Positions 1 to 6,422 of a DNA stretch of 14,916 nucleotides are shown here, piece after piece (the first letter of the stretch is position 1; every line of letters starts with the position of its first letter). Both the position numbers and the translations under genes were made by a program. Source of the stretch: Fibrobacter sp. (GTDB lineage Bacteria > Fibrobacterota > Fibrobacteria > Fibrobacterales > Fibrobacteraceae); NCBI GenBank assembly GCA_012515825.1, contig JAAYXQ010000215.1:1-14916 (forward strand). Reading direction: 5' to 3'. Below the pieces are notes generated by a model. That model worked only from the letters and a program-made list of their open reading frames with translations. It was not told the origin of the DNA and ran no database searches.

Positions 1-1119
1 AATACTAACGCTGCTGTTTTAGGTGAATACTTCCAAACAAAAGGCGCATCCTGCGTTGTTTGCGGTTGCCCAAAAACAATTGATGGTGACTTAAAGAATG
101 AATATATTGAAACTTCTTTCGGTTTTGATACCGCTGTAAAGACCTATTCCGAACTCATCGGTAATATCATGCGTGATGCAAACTCCGCACAAAAGTATTG
201 GCATTTTATTAAGCTCATGGGTCGCTCCGCTTCTCATATTGGTTTAGAAGCAGCTCTACAAACTCATCCAAATATTTGCCTTATTTCTGAAGAAGTAAAA
301 GCAAAACAAATGAAGCTTTCAGAAGTGGTAAAATATGTGGCTGACATTGTTGCGGAACGTGCTAGCCAAGGTAAGAATTTCGGTGTCGCTTTGATTCCTG
401 AAGGCTTACTCGAATTTATTCCTGATGTAGGCGTATTAATTTCTGAACTTTCTGAAGTTCTTGCTCACCACGAAAAAGAAGTAGAAGGTTTAAACACTCA
501 AGACAAAGTGGAAAAACTTTGTGGTTGGTTAAACACAGAATCTGCTAACGTGTTAAAAAGTCTCCCAGCTGGCATTCAAGCTCAATTAATGCTTGATCGT
601 GATTCTCACGGTAACGTTCAAGTTTCTTTGATCGAAACTGAAAAACTAATTATTGAAATGGTTGCTAAAGAACTTAAAAAACGTTCTGACTTCAAAGGAA
701 AGTTTGCTGCTCTCAACCACTTCTTTGGCTACGAAGGACGTTGTGCAGCCCCATCCAATTTTGATGCCGATTACTGCTATAGCCTTGGTTATGCAGCATC
801 TGTACTTGCCCTCAATAAAATGAATGGTTACATGAGCTCTGTTCGCAACCTAACTAAAGGAATAGAGAACTGGACTGCTGGTGGCATTCCTATAACCATG
901 ATGATGAATATTGAACGTCGTCATGGAGCAGATAAACCTGTGATTCAAAAAGCTCTTGTTGAACTAGATGGTGCTCCATTTAAGTATTTTGCAGCTCGTC
1001 GTGATGAATGGGCTAAGACAGAATCTTATACCTATCCAGGCCCTATCCAATATTGGGGCCCAAGCGAAGTTTGTGATGTGACTAACTTCACAATCAAGCT
1101 TGAACGTGGTGCGATGTAA
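1..1119 (+). CDS. pfp: Pyrophosphate--fructose-6-phosphate 1-phosphotransferase, 5'-truncated by window edge
   Basis: This enzyme reversibly phosphorylates fructose 6-phosphate to fructose 1,6-bisphosphate in the cytoplasm, using PPi instead of ATP. The reading frame is open from base 1, so the 372 visible residues are the C-terminal part of a long-form PFP (family size about 550); roughly the first third lies outside. Visible residues 24-33 read PKTIDGDLKN, the catalytic TxDxD motif. The following Lys is the residue that in this family accompanies PPi use. GRSASH (74-79) is the substrate-binding MGR-type motif, followed by a SEEV segment. The C-terminus carries YPGPIQYWGPSEVCD, typical of long PFPs. 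An internal ATG at 169 is not the start, because the catalytic motif lies upstream of it. A strong terminator follows the stop. Family assignment is firm; physiological direction (glycolysis or gluconeogenesis) cannot be read from sequence. Confidence 0.95.
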   Translation, partial: NTNAAVLGEYFQTKGASCVVCGCPKTIDGDLKNEYIETSFGFDTAVKTYSELIGNIMRDANSAQKYWHFIKLMGRSASHIGLEAALQTHPNICLISEEVKAKQMKLSEVVKYVADIVAERASQGKNFGVALIPEGLLEFIPDVGVLISELSEVLAHHEKEVEGLNTQDKVEKLCGWLNTESANVLKSLPAGIQAQLMLDRDSHGNVQVSLIETEKLIIEMVAKELKKRSDFKGKFAALNHFFGYEGRCAAPSNFDADYCYSLGYAASVLALNKMNGYMSSVRNLTKGIENWTAGGIPITMMMNIERRHGADKPVIQKALVELDGAPFKYFAARRDEWAKTESYTYPGPIQYWGPSEVCDVTNFTIKLERGAM

Positions 1120-1132
1120 TTCTCATGGAATT

Positions 1133-1169
1133 AAAAAGACCTGAAGGTAATGCCTTCAGGTCTTTTTTT
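1133..1169. terminator. Bidirectional intrinsic terminator between pfp and the facing operon
   Basis: A perfect 10-bp stem GACCTGAAGG (1138-1147) / CCTTCAGGTC (1153-1162) with loop TAATG is followed by seven T (1163-1169) on the plus strand. It is preceded by five A (1133-1137), which become a T-tract on the minus strand. It lies 18 nt after the pfp stop and just beyond the end of the minus-strand antitoxin-like gene, so it can stop both converging transcripts. Confidence 0.93.
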
Positions 1170-1184
1170 ATAAGTAAAATATTT

Positions 1185-1376
1185 TTATTTAATACTTGGT
1201 AACTTCGCAATATCTCTGAAATCCAGTTTTGATAAAGATGGTTCAGAAATAGAGACTAATCGAGCAATGGATTTCCCAGATCTTTCAATCACAATTTCTT
1301 CTCCAAGAAGAGAAACCTGATTTAAAAGGGATCCAAAATTCTGACGCACTTCCATTGCTGAAACAATCTTGGCCAT
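1185..1376 (-). CDS. Phd/YefM-family antitoxin-like protein, no toxin beside it
   Basis: A 63-residue protein with the N-terminal fold of the Phd/YefM family: AMEVRQNFGSLLNQV (7-21), then EEIVIERSGKSIARLV (26-41). This matches the family pattern of a helix, a strand, and an RxGKxxARL turn. In that family this half dimerises and binds palindromic operators, while a variable C-terminal tail neutralises a toxin. Here the tail is short (about 20 residues, ending KLPSIK) and no toxin-sized gene lies on either side: downstream is a terminator and upstream is the OmpA gene. It is the last gene of the DUF4398-ompA operon, starting 4 nt after the ompA stop. An AAAGG lies about 12 nt before the ATG inside the ompA end, a weak ribosome site. 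It may be a stranded antitoxin or a small autorepressor; the family call is good, the role is inference. Confidence 0.75.
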   Translation of the reverse strand: MAKIVSAMEVRQNFGSLLNQVSLLGEEIVIERSGKSIARLVSISEPSLSKLDFRDIAKLPSIK

Positions 1377-1380
1377 AGAT

Positions 1381-2394
1381 TTACAGAGCCTTATCTTTAA
1401 TCACTAAATCCACACGTCTATTTTTTTGACGTCCTTCTTTAGTCTTATTATTTGCAATAGGAAGAGTCATTCCGTAGCCTTTAGAAGTCAAACGAGAAGC
1501 TTCAATCCCTTGATTCACTAAGAAGTCAAGTACATTTTGTGCGCGTTGTTCAGAAAGTTTTAAGTTGTGTTCTTCTGAACCCGTATTATCCGTATGCCCT
1601 TCTACAGAAACATTGAGTTCTTGATATACAGACAAAATTCCAGCAACCTTAGCTAAGCTAGTTTTCAAGTCGCCTTTCAAAGAAGCTTTATTCACGTCAA
1701 ATAAAATATCTGACATAGATAGAATAATGCCACGAGCATCTTGAGTTACTTGAATAAGCTTGGATTGTAACTCATTTAATTTATTTTTTGCTTCTTGTTG
1801 ACGAGCCTCTGCCTTTTGACGTTCTTCGTCTAAAGCCTTTTGAAGAGCAGCTTCTCTTTCGTCTGCAGCGGCTTTAATAGAATCTTCGCGAGCTTTTGCT
1901 TTTTGTATAAGTTCTTCACTTGTTAAAGCCAAGCGTTCTTTTTCTTCTTCTAAAGCATTTGCAAAAGCAGAGGTTTTATTTTTATAGAAATTTTCAATAC
2001 TATCTTTTGTAGCCATAGCGGTCTGCATTGTAGAAGTACGTTTTTCCCAGAGAGATTGAAGAGAGTTTCTCAAGAGTTGTGTTTTTGCTTGAACCTGAAT
2101 TAAATCCACATACAAGGAGCAGGTCTTTTGAAAGGCAGCCACAGAAGTAGCTTTTGGATTTTTTATTTCTTGCGCGGCCACTAGAGATGCTTTTGCTTGA
2201 GCTTCAGCTAAAGTAATCTTTGCATCTAAAGCTTCAGCTGGAATTTCTTTATTTAAGTTAGTTAAAGATTCCTGACAAGCCTTCACAGACCACGAAGCAG
2301 CTTGTTTTGTAGAAAGCGAATCCGTATTCGAATTAGAAGCAAAAATAAAGGAAGCACTTAAAAGAGACGTGTAAAAAAGAGTTGCTAATTTCAT
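1381..2394 (-). CDS. OmpA-family peptidoglycan-binding envelope protein with coiled coil
   Basis: A 337-residue exported protein. Residues 1-19 form a signal peptide (ending SFIFA-S). Residues 25-130 are a helical, Ala/Lys-rich segment with two cysteines (C40, C92). Residues about 145-218 are a highly charged Glu/Lys/Arg/Ala coiled coil. Residues 222-335 are an OmpA C-terminal domain: LFDVNKASLK (231-240), VEGHTDNTGS (264-273), LSEQRAQNVLDFLV (280-293), RLTSKGYG (301-308), GRQKNRRVDLVI (321-332). D269 and the NRR arginine are the residues that in this family grip diaminopimelate, so it should tether the envelope to peptidoglycan. There is no barrel segment, so it is periplasmic rather than OmpA proper. 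The ATG overlaps the stop of the upstream lipoprotein gene as ATGA, with AGGAAGG just upstream, which implies translational coupling. The upstream DUF4398-like lipoprotein is a plausible partner. Confidence 0.9.
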   Translation of the reverse strand: MKLATLFYTSLLSASFIFASNSNTDSLSTKQAASWSVKACQESLTNLNKEIPAEALDAKITLAEAQAKASLVAAQEIKNPKATSVAAFQKTCSLYVDLIQVQAKTQLLRNSLQSLWEKRTSTMQTAMATKDSIENFYKNKTSAFANALEEEKERLALTSEELIQKAKAREDSIKAAADEREAALQKALDEERQKAEARQQEAKNKLNELQSKLIQVTQDARGIILSMSDILFDVNKASLKGDLKTSLAKVAGILSVYQELNVSVEGHTDNTGSEEHNLKLSEQRAQNVLDFLVNQGIEASRLTSKGYGMTLPIANNKTKEGRQKNRRVDLVIKDKAL

Positions 2395-2771
2395 TTTTCC
2401 TTCCTCATCTGTTCTAATTTAGATTTTAATTGATTTTTATAAGATTCAGCTGATTGAACCTCTTTTTCGAGAGCGGCATAATCTTTACTTAAAGCATCAT
2501 GTGTACTTTGAGCTAAGGCTAAACGATATTGTAGAAGGCTTTCTTCTGCAGCGAGTAAAGCCTCTTCTGTTTTCCCTATTTCATTTTGTTTTTTTGCTTC
2601 CTCTAATTTTTCATCAGCAAGAGTCGTTTTAACAGACAAAGATTTACTTTCGCCTGCGGTTGTTTTTAAGGACTCTGCTTGTTGAATAGATGAGTTTACA
2701 AGAGCTTGATTTGAAGCGCATCCCATAAACATCATCAGAAAAAATGCTGTTAAAAGTGGTTTTATTCTCAT
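2391..2771 (-). CDS. Small DUF4398-like outer-membrane lipoprotein
   Basis: The start is chosen at the ATG at 2771-2769 (MRIKPLL...), because GGAG lies 5 nt upstream at 2777-2780. A longer reading from 2798 would put a charged, non-signal stretch in front of the signal peptide. The 126-residue product has a lipoprotein signal: a hydrophobic core, then MFMGC with Cys18 as the lipidation site. Phe at -3 is unusual but tolerated. The +2/+3 residues are Ala-Ser, with no inner-membrane retention Asp. The mature part is almost wholly helical: a Ser/Thr/Lys-rich segment, then two Ala/Glu/Leu-rich helices and a Lys/Glu coiled-coil tail, resembling DUF4398 proteins. In several Gram-negative lineages such proteins precede or are fused to OmpA domains, as here with a 4-nt gene overlap. 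It likely works with the OmpA-family protein in the periplasm; precise function unknown. Confidence 0.82.
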   Translation of the reverse strand: MRIKPLLTAFFLMMFMGCASNQALVNSSIQQAESLKTTAGESKSLSVKTTLADEKLEEAKKQNEIGKTEEALLAAEESLLQYRLALAQSTHDALSKDYAALEKEVQSAESYKNQLKSKLEQMRKEK

Positions 2772-2801
2772 ATGTTCTCCGTCAAAGATCGATCTCACTA
2801 A

Positions 2802-2807
2802 ATTATA
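2802..2807 (-). promoter_or_regulatory. Candidate -10 box (TATAAT) for the lipoprotein-ompA operon
   Basis: Read on the minus strand this is a perfect TATAAT, about 31 nt before the lipoprotein ATG, giving a short leader of roughly 24 nt. No good -35 hexamer sits 16-18 bp upstream. That region is occupied by the inverted repeat at 2811-2839, so the promoter may depend on or be controlled by a bound protein. Confidence 0.45.
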
Positions 2808-2810
2808 ATA

Positions 2811-2839
2811 ACTATTGATTGTATTAAATAATCAATAGT
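2811..2839. repeat. Perfect 10-bp inverted repeat, possible operator
   Basis: ACTATTGATT (2811-2820) is repeated in inverted orientation as AATCAATAGT (2830-2839), separated by 9 bp; the centre-to-centre half-site spacing is 19 bp, close to two helical turns. It lies in the 175-bp gap between the minus-strand lipoprotein operon and xseA, directly upstream of the TATAAT at 2802-2807. No T-tract follows on either strand, so it is not a terminator. A dimeric regulator site is the natural reading; the regulator is unknown. Confidence 0.55.
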
Positions 2840-2946
2840 AAAATGCAAGTCCTTATTTTGCCTACTTTTTGGTGGAGATGTCTAAAATGCGATAATAATC
2901 TCTAAAATCACTTGTATTGATTCACGATGAAATTTAATTTACCTTT

Positions 2947-4248
2947 ATGCAAGAAGAGATAAAATCATACCCAGTTAGCAAATACCTTACTTCAATAAAA
3001 AATTTGATCACAAATCAAGTGCCTTCTGTTTGGATTCATGGGGTTCTCACCCAAATGACTGAACGAGGAAACATGATTTATCTAAATCTTGCTGAATTTG
3101 TTAAAGATGATGTGAAGCCCGTCGCCACGTTGCCTCTTTATATTTTTAAGTCTGATTACTCTTTATTAAAAAAGAAACTAGCATCTCTCCCTACCCCTTT
3201 TGAACTCAAAGAACAACTTAAAGTCAATTTACTTATTCAAGCTGACTTTTATATTCCTTATGGGAAATTTCAATCTAAAGTGATTGATATTGATCCCGCT
3301 TATACATTAGGGGAACTCGCTATTACAAGAGAAGCCATCCTAAAAAAATTAAGAACCGAAGGACTATTACGCAAAAATGCTGAGCTCCCGTTTCCTTCTC
3401 TTCCTCTTCATATTGGTTTAATCACTGGAGAAAAAACAGCTGCCTATCGAGATTTTTGTAGCCAACTAAAAGAATCCCCTTTTGCATTTCAAATTACAGA
3501 AGCCTTTGCTCGCATGCAAGGAAATGAGACCGAAAACAGTATTTTAGAAGCTCTTGGTAAATTAAGATCTTTTCCAGATATTGATGTAGTTTGCATTATC
3601 CGCGGGGGTGGCGCGAAAACTGACCTTAATTATTTTGATAGTGAAGCCTTATGCCGAGCAATCGCCCTCTACCCAACCCCTGTGCTCACTGGAATTGGTC
3701 ATGAAATAGACCAAAGTCTTGTCGATGTTGTGGCATGGTTTGCATGCATTACTCCCACCGCTTGTGCAAAGTTCATTGTCGAAAGAGTGGAAGGGTCTTG
3801 GATCAAAGTACAAGAAATGGCATTCAATATTAAAAATCGAATTCAAATGAGAATACCAAGAGAAAAAGAGAAACTTCATTATATTCAAAAGACCTTTTTT
3901 TATAATGCCTCTAAAACAGTCATTCGAGAAAAAGAACGGTTGCTCCAATTTCAATCCATCTTAAAAAAAGAGCCCCTTCGTTATTTTAAGATCGAAAAAG
4001 AAATCTTACAGCGTTTTCAGCTCGGTTTAAAAAATGGCTCTGGAAAAATCCTCAATTTAGAAAAAGCCAAATTTGAAATATTAAATGCAAAGATTGCACT
4101 TTCTGATCCAAAATCGATTTTAAAAAAAGGGTATAGTCTAACGCTTAATCAAGAAGGGAAAGTCATTCGTCATGCCAATGAACTTTCACCTGGAAATAAA
4201 ATTAAAACTCGATTCTACGATAGTACCATAGACTCTGTTGTCTCTTAA
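2947..4248 (+). CDS. xseA: Exodeoxyribonuclease VII large subunit
   Basis: XseA is the catalytic subunit of exonuclease VII, a cytoplasmic single-strand DNA nuclease used in mismatch and recombination repair. The 433 residues are normal for the family. Residues about 8-115 form the N-terminal OB-fold (SKYLTSIKNLI, VWIHGVLTQMTERGNMIYLNL). The nuclease core follows: IGLITGEKTAAYRDF (156-170), VVCIIRGGGAKTDL (214-227), GIGHEIDQSLVDVVA (249-263) and TPTACAKFI (269-277), all recognisable family motifs. After residue 280 comes the long helical region that binds small subunits, ending in KGYSLTLNQEGKVI. An in-frame TAA at 2935-2937 lies just upstream, so 2947 is the first possible start; no clear Shine-Dalgarno precedes it. 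xseB is not in the window, so it must be elsewhere. The gene stands alone and converges on the corC operon with a 32-bp gap. Confidence 0.95.
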   Translation: MQEEIKSYPVSKYLTSIKNLITNQVPSVWIHGVLTQMTERGNMIYLNLAEFVKDDVKPVATLPLYIFKSDYSLLKKKLASLPTPFELKEQLKVNLLIQADFYIPYGKFQSKVIDIDPAYTLGELAITREAILKKLRTEGLLRKNAELPFPSLPLHIGLITGEKTAAYRDFCSQLKESPFAFQITEAFARMQGNETENSILEALGKLRSFPDIDVVCIIRGGGAKTDLNYFDSEALCRAIALYPTPVLTGIGHEIDQSLVDVVAWFACITPTACAKFIVERVEGSWIKVQEMAFNIKNRIQMRIPREKEKLHYIQKTFFYNASKTVIREKERLLQFQSILKKEPLRYFKIEKEILQRFQLGLKNGSGKILNLEKAKFEILNAKIALSDPKSILKKGYSLTLNQEGKVIRHANELSPGNKIKTRFYDSTIDSVVS

Positions 4249-4280
4249 TAAAAGACTCGCAAAACTATTTTTAGAACAGC

Positions 4281-5555
4281 CTAATTCGTTGAAGGCGTAG
4301 GCGTAATGAGAAGAACTTTTTCCATACGCGTACCATCCATGGAAAGTACACGAATTTTATAGCCTTCAATTTCCACTTCTACACCTGGAGAAGGGATTGT
4401 TCCAAGAGTCGCTTGAATTAAGCCAGATAATGTTTCAATATGAGAATTCTCAGGCACTTTCAGCTTAATTTTCAATTCGTATTCTAAATCAGAAAGTGTC
4501 ATTAAAGGGTCTAAAATATAACGACCATCTTTTAACTTTTGAACACCTTCATCTTCATCATCTTCATCTTTAATTTCGCCCACAATTTCTTCAAGAATAT
4601 CTTCAACCGTTACAAGCCCTGCCGTACCACCATATTCATCAATCACAATGGCGAGTTGATTTCCATTCCTGCGAAGTTCAGTTAATAAATCATCAATCTT
4701 CTTATAGTAAGGAACAAAAAATGCAGGCATCACTAACGGTTCAATATTGAATGGTTCAGAGCCATGTTCAGTATACCATTCTAAAAAATCTCGATTAGAT
4801 AAAATACCTATAATATTATCAATAGAATCTTTATAAACAGGTAAACGAGAATGACGTTCATTATTCAATATTTGAATTGTCGTCTCTAGAGAAGACTTGA
4901 CATCAATCGCACACATATCTACACGTGGAGTCATGATTTCGCGAACAGGTGTTTCTACAAAATCAAAAATATTGAGAATCATTTGGCGTTCGTCATCTTC
5001 CAAAGACCCTTCTTCTTTTGAGCTACTCATATCGGATTGAATAGCCTCTCTTTGATTTTCAGAAAGGAAACTAAATTTAGCATCGTAACCAAACCATTTT
5101 AGCAGTTTATTGTATACGAAATGAACTAAACGGGAAAAACCAAAAAAAGGAAAACGAATCCACTTGTAGATAGGTTCAAGAATGATGGAGAGCATCCCAG
5201 GTTTTAAATGTCCAAACAAATTCGGGATAAAAACCGTTATAAAATAAACACTCAAACCCGTAACAAGTAAGTAAAGAGCTAACGCTAAAGTTGGGGAAAA
5301 GAAAGATGAAATCAACGGCTCTGCAGCAATATAACCAAGCACCGCAATTATGATATTCGAGAATATACGGCCTATGGACATGCATTCATTAAAGCCACTC
5401 GATTCAACATAGGCATTAATTCTCTCTTCTCTTTTTGTGAGTTCACCAAACTCTTTACGAGAATGAATCGCTAAAAAAACAACCTTCACTAAAGAATAGG
5501 CTGCGGAAAGTAAAAGAAAAAAAACGATTAAAATGATAGTATAACTTAAAGGCAT
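4281..5555 (-). CDS. CorC/HlyC-type membrane protein (DUF21-CBS-CorC_HlyC), YbeX-like
   Basis: A 424-residue inner-membrane protein of the CNNM/CorC family, implicated in Mg2+/Co2+ homeostasis; E. coli YbeX (CorC) lacks the membrane part and is linked to ribosome metabolism. The N-terminal DUF21 region (about 1-150) has hydrophobic segments at 4-30, 62-88, 89-112 and 120-148. A CBS pair spans about 205-325, with REIMTPRVDM (205-214), SRLPVY (236-241) and IDEYGGTAGLVTVEDILEEI (305-324). The C-terminal CorC_HlyC domain occupies 345-420 and an acidic linker (330-337) precedes it. The usual SxSE motif of the first DUF21 helix is not conserved: the aligned stretch reads LLSAAYSLVK. It starts 5 nt after the ybeY stop and is the last gene of that operon. 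Family assignment is firm; transported ion is not. Confidence 0.92.
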   Translation of the reverse strand: MPLSYTIILIVFFLLLSAAYSLVKVVFLAIHSRKEFGELTKREERINAYVESSGFNECMSIGRIFSNIIIAVLGYIAAEPLISSFFSPTLALALYLLVTGLSVYFITVFIPNLFGHLKPGMLSIILEPIYKWIRFPFFGFSRLVHFVYNKLLKWFGYDAKFSFLSENQREAIQSDMSSSKEEGSLEDDERQMILNIFDFVETPVREIMTPRVDMCAIDVKSSLETTIQILNNERHSRLPVYKDSIDNIIGILSNRDFLEWYTEHGSEPFNIEPLVMPAFFVPYYKKIDDLLTELRRNGNQLAIVIDEYGGTAGLVTVEDILEEIVGEIKDEDDEDEGVQKLKDGRYILDPLMTLSDLEYELKIKLKVPENSHIETLSGLIQATLGTIPSPGVEVEIEGYKIRVLSMDGTRMEKVLLITPTPSTN

Positions 5556-5560
5556 AAATA

Positions 5561-6007
5561 TTACTCTCTTTCGCTATAAGGATCTATACCTAAAAAGCCA
5601 CACTCTCGTAAACGCATTTTACGACGATCCTTGGGAGTTAAATGGTCATAACCACATAAATGGAATAAGCCATGCACAAGGACTCTTTTTAATTCAGCAT
5701 AATAAGTATTGCCAAATAGAGGGGCTTGTTTTTTTACTTGATTTTCAGCAATGTAAATCTCACCTAGCAAATAAGGCTCATGCCACTCATAAGATAGAAC
5801 ATCTGTGACTTTATCGAGATTCCGATACTGTTTATTCATTTCTCTGACAAATTCATCAGAGCATAAAACCACATTCACATTTTGAGGAAAGCCTTCTTCG
5901 ATAAGAAGCTTTCGTGCCATAGGTTCAAGACGAGATTGCCATGGGAATCTCGCTATTTCACCCTCACATAAAAAAGTAACATTAAAACTACTACTGGGGT
6001 CGGGCAT
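5561..6007 (-). CDS. ybeY: Endoribonuclease YbeY (16S rRNA maturation / ribosome quality control)
   Basis: YbeY is a zinc-dependent RNase acting on the 3' end of 16S rRNA and in 70S ribosome quality control. The 148 residues match the family length. The metal motif HGLFHLCGYDH spans 112-122, with H112, H116 and H122 as the zinc ligands. Upstream, MNKQYRNLDKVTDVLSYEW (57-75) contains the conserved Arg62 and the TDVLSF-like strand, here TDVLSY. LLGEIYIA (80-87) is the next core strand. The ATG directly follows the TAA of the 95-residue gene (TAAATG, zero spacing) and the CorC gene begins 5 nt after its stop, so the three are one operon with tight coupling. YbeY next to a YbeX/CorC homologue is the classical bacterial arrangement, which supports both calls. 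Confidence 0.95.
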   Translation of the reverse strand: MPDPSSSFNVTFLCEGEIARFPWQSRLEPMARKLLIEEGFPQNVNVVLCSDEFVREMNKQYRNLDKVTDVLSYEWHEPYLLGEIYIAENQVKKQAPLFGNTYYAELKRVLVHGLFHLCGYDHLTPKDRRKMRLRECGFLGIDPYSERE

Positions 6008-6295
6008 TTATATTTCGTACCACTTTTTAAATATGGCGATCATCGCTTCCGCTTGCGCCTTATTGCTCACGTTAAATTTGCTGCGTTGTTTCATAACGCC
6101 TTGATATTTTTGATACCGACGAATAGATACTTTAGGTTCAGCAAATTCGCCTGTTTTTTGATCTTTTTCTTGATAAAGAAACATGATCGTCTGCCAAGCA
6201 CCTTTAGTCAAATACTCTTTTGCAAGTTCCTTGACTATCAGTTCACCATTTTCATCAGTCATTTCAACAGTCGGTTCAGTGTTATCCATATTCAT
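6008..6295 (-). CDS. Conserved-looking 95-residue cytoplasmic protein of unknown function, first gene of ybeY operon
   Basis: I do not recognise this protein with confidence. It has no signal peptide, membrane segment or cysteine. An acidic N-terminus (1-22) is followed by a compact domain: KEYLTKGAWQTIMFLYQEKD (25-44), EPKVSIRRYQKYQGVMKQRS (52-71), FNVSNKAQAEAMIAIFKKWYE (74-94). The layout is strand, basic strand/loop, then a C-terminal amphipathic helix. The order KG-W...strand...PK-x-xIRR...helix is faintly like PC4/YdbC single-strand nucleic-acid-binding domains, which is only a guess from the pattern. AGAGG (6302-6306) lies 6 nt before the ATG at 6295 and supports the start. Its stop abuts the ybeY ATG. 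Being first in an rRNA-processing operon and rich in basic and aromatic residues, an RNA-related role is plausible inference. Confidence 0.8.
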   Translation of the reverse strand: MNMDNTEPTVEMTDENGELIVKELAKEYLTKGAWQTIMFLYQEKDQKTGEFAEPKVSIRRYQKYQGVMKQRSKFNVSNKAQAEAMIAIFKKWYEI

Positions 6296-6401
6296 AAAAA
6301 ACCTCTTATTATTATTAATAAAATAGAAAGTTTCAAAGATAAAATAATGTAAAGATGTACTTACGAAGCCGAAATACTATATTATTTATAGGAATTTTAA
6401 A

Positions 6402-6422
6402 AATCCCCTCGGAGGATTAATG
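6402..6422 (+). promoter_or_regulatory. Strong Shine-Dalgarno in a small hairpin before the FecR-domain gene
   Basis: CGGAGG (6410-6415) lies 4 nt before the ATG at 6420, by far the strongest ribosome site in the window. It is enclosed by a short inverted repeat, AATCC (6402-6406) and GGATT (6414-6418), with loop CCTCGGA. The 124-bp gap before it (6296-6419) is shared with the divergent 95-residue gene. It holds A/T-rich TATATT/TATTTA candidates for a -10 box near 6378-6388 but no convincing -35. Confidence 0.6.

Noticed and set aside
1120..1184. A toxin gene paired with the Phd-like protein
   Set aside because: The space downstream is only a terminator and the upstream neighbour is an OmpA-family gene; no toxin-sized frame is present.
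2772..2798. Longer N-terminus for the lipoprotein starting at 2798
   Set aside because: The extra nine residues are charged and precede a complete signal peptide; GGAG sits right before the internal ATG at 2771.
2927..2962. Short reading frame ATG at 2927 (11 codons) overlapping the xseA start, a possible leader peptide
   Set aside because: No Shine-Dalgarno and no regulatory amino-acid run; too short to distinguish from chance.
3649..3954. Minus-strand open frame of 101 codons inside xseA
   Set aside because: It lies opposite the conserved catalytic region of xseA and its translation shows no domain or signal.
6053..6352. Plus-strand open frame opposite the 95-residue gene
   Set aside because: Antisense to a gene with good operon context and ribosome site; the product is a Phe/Ile-rich shadow translation.
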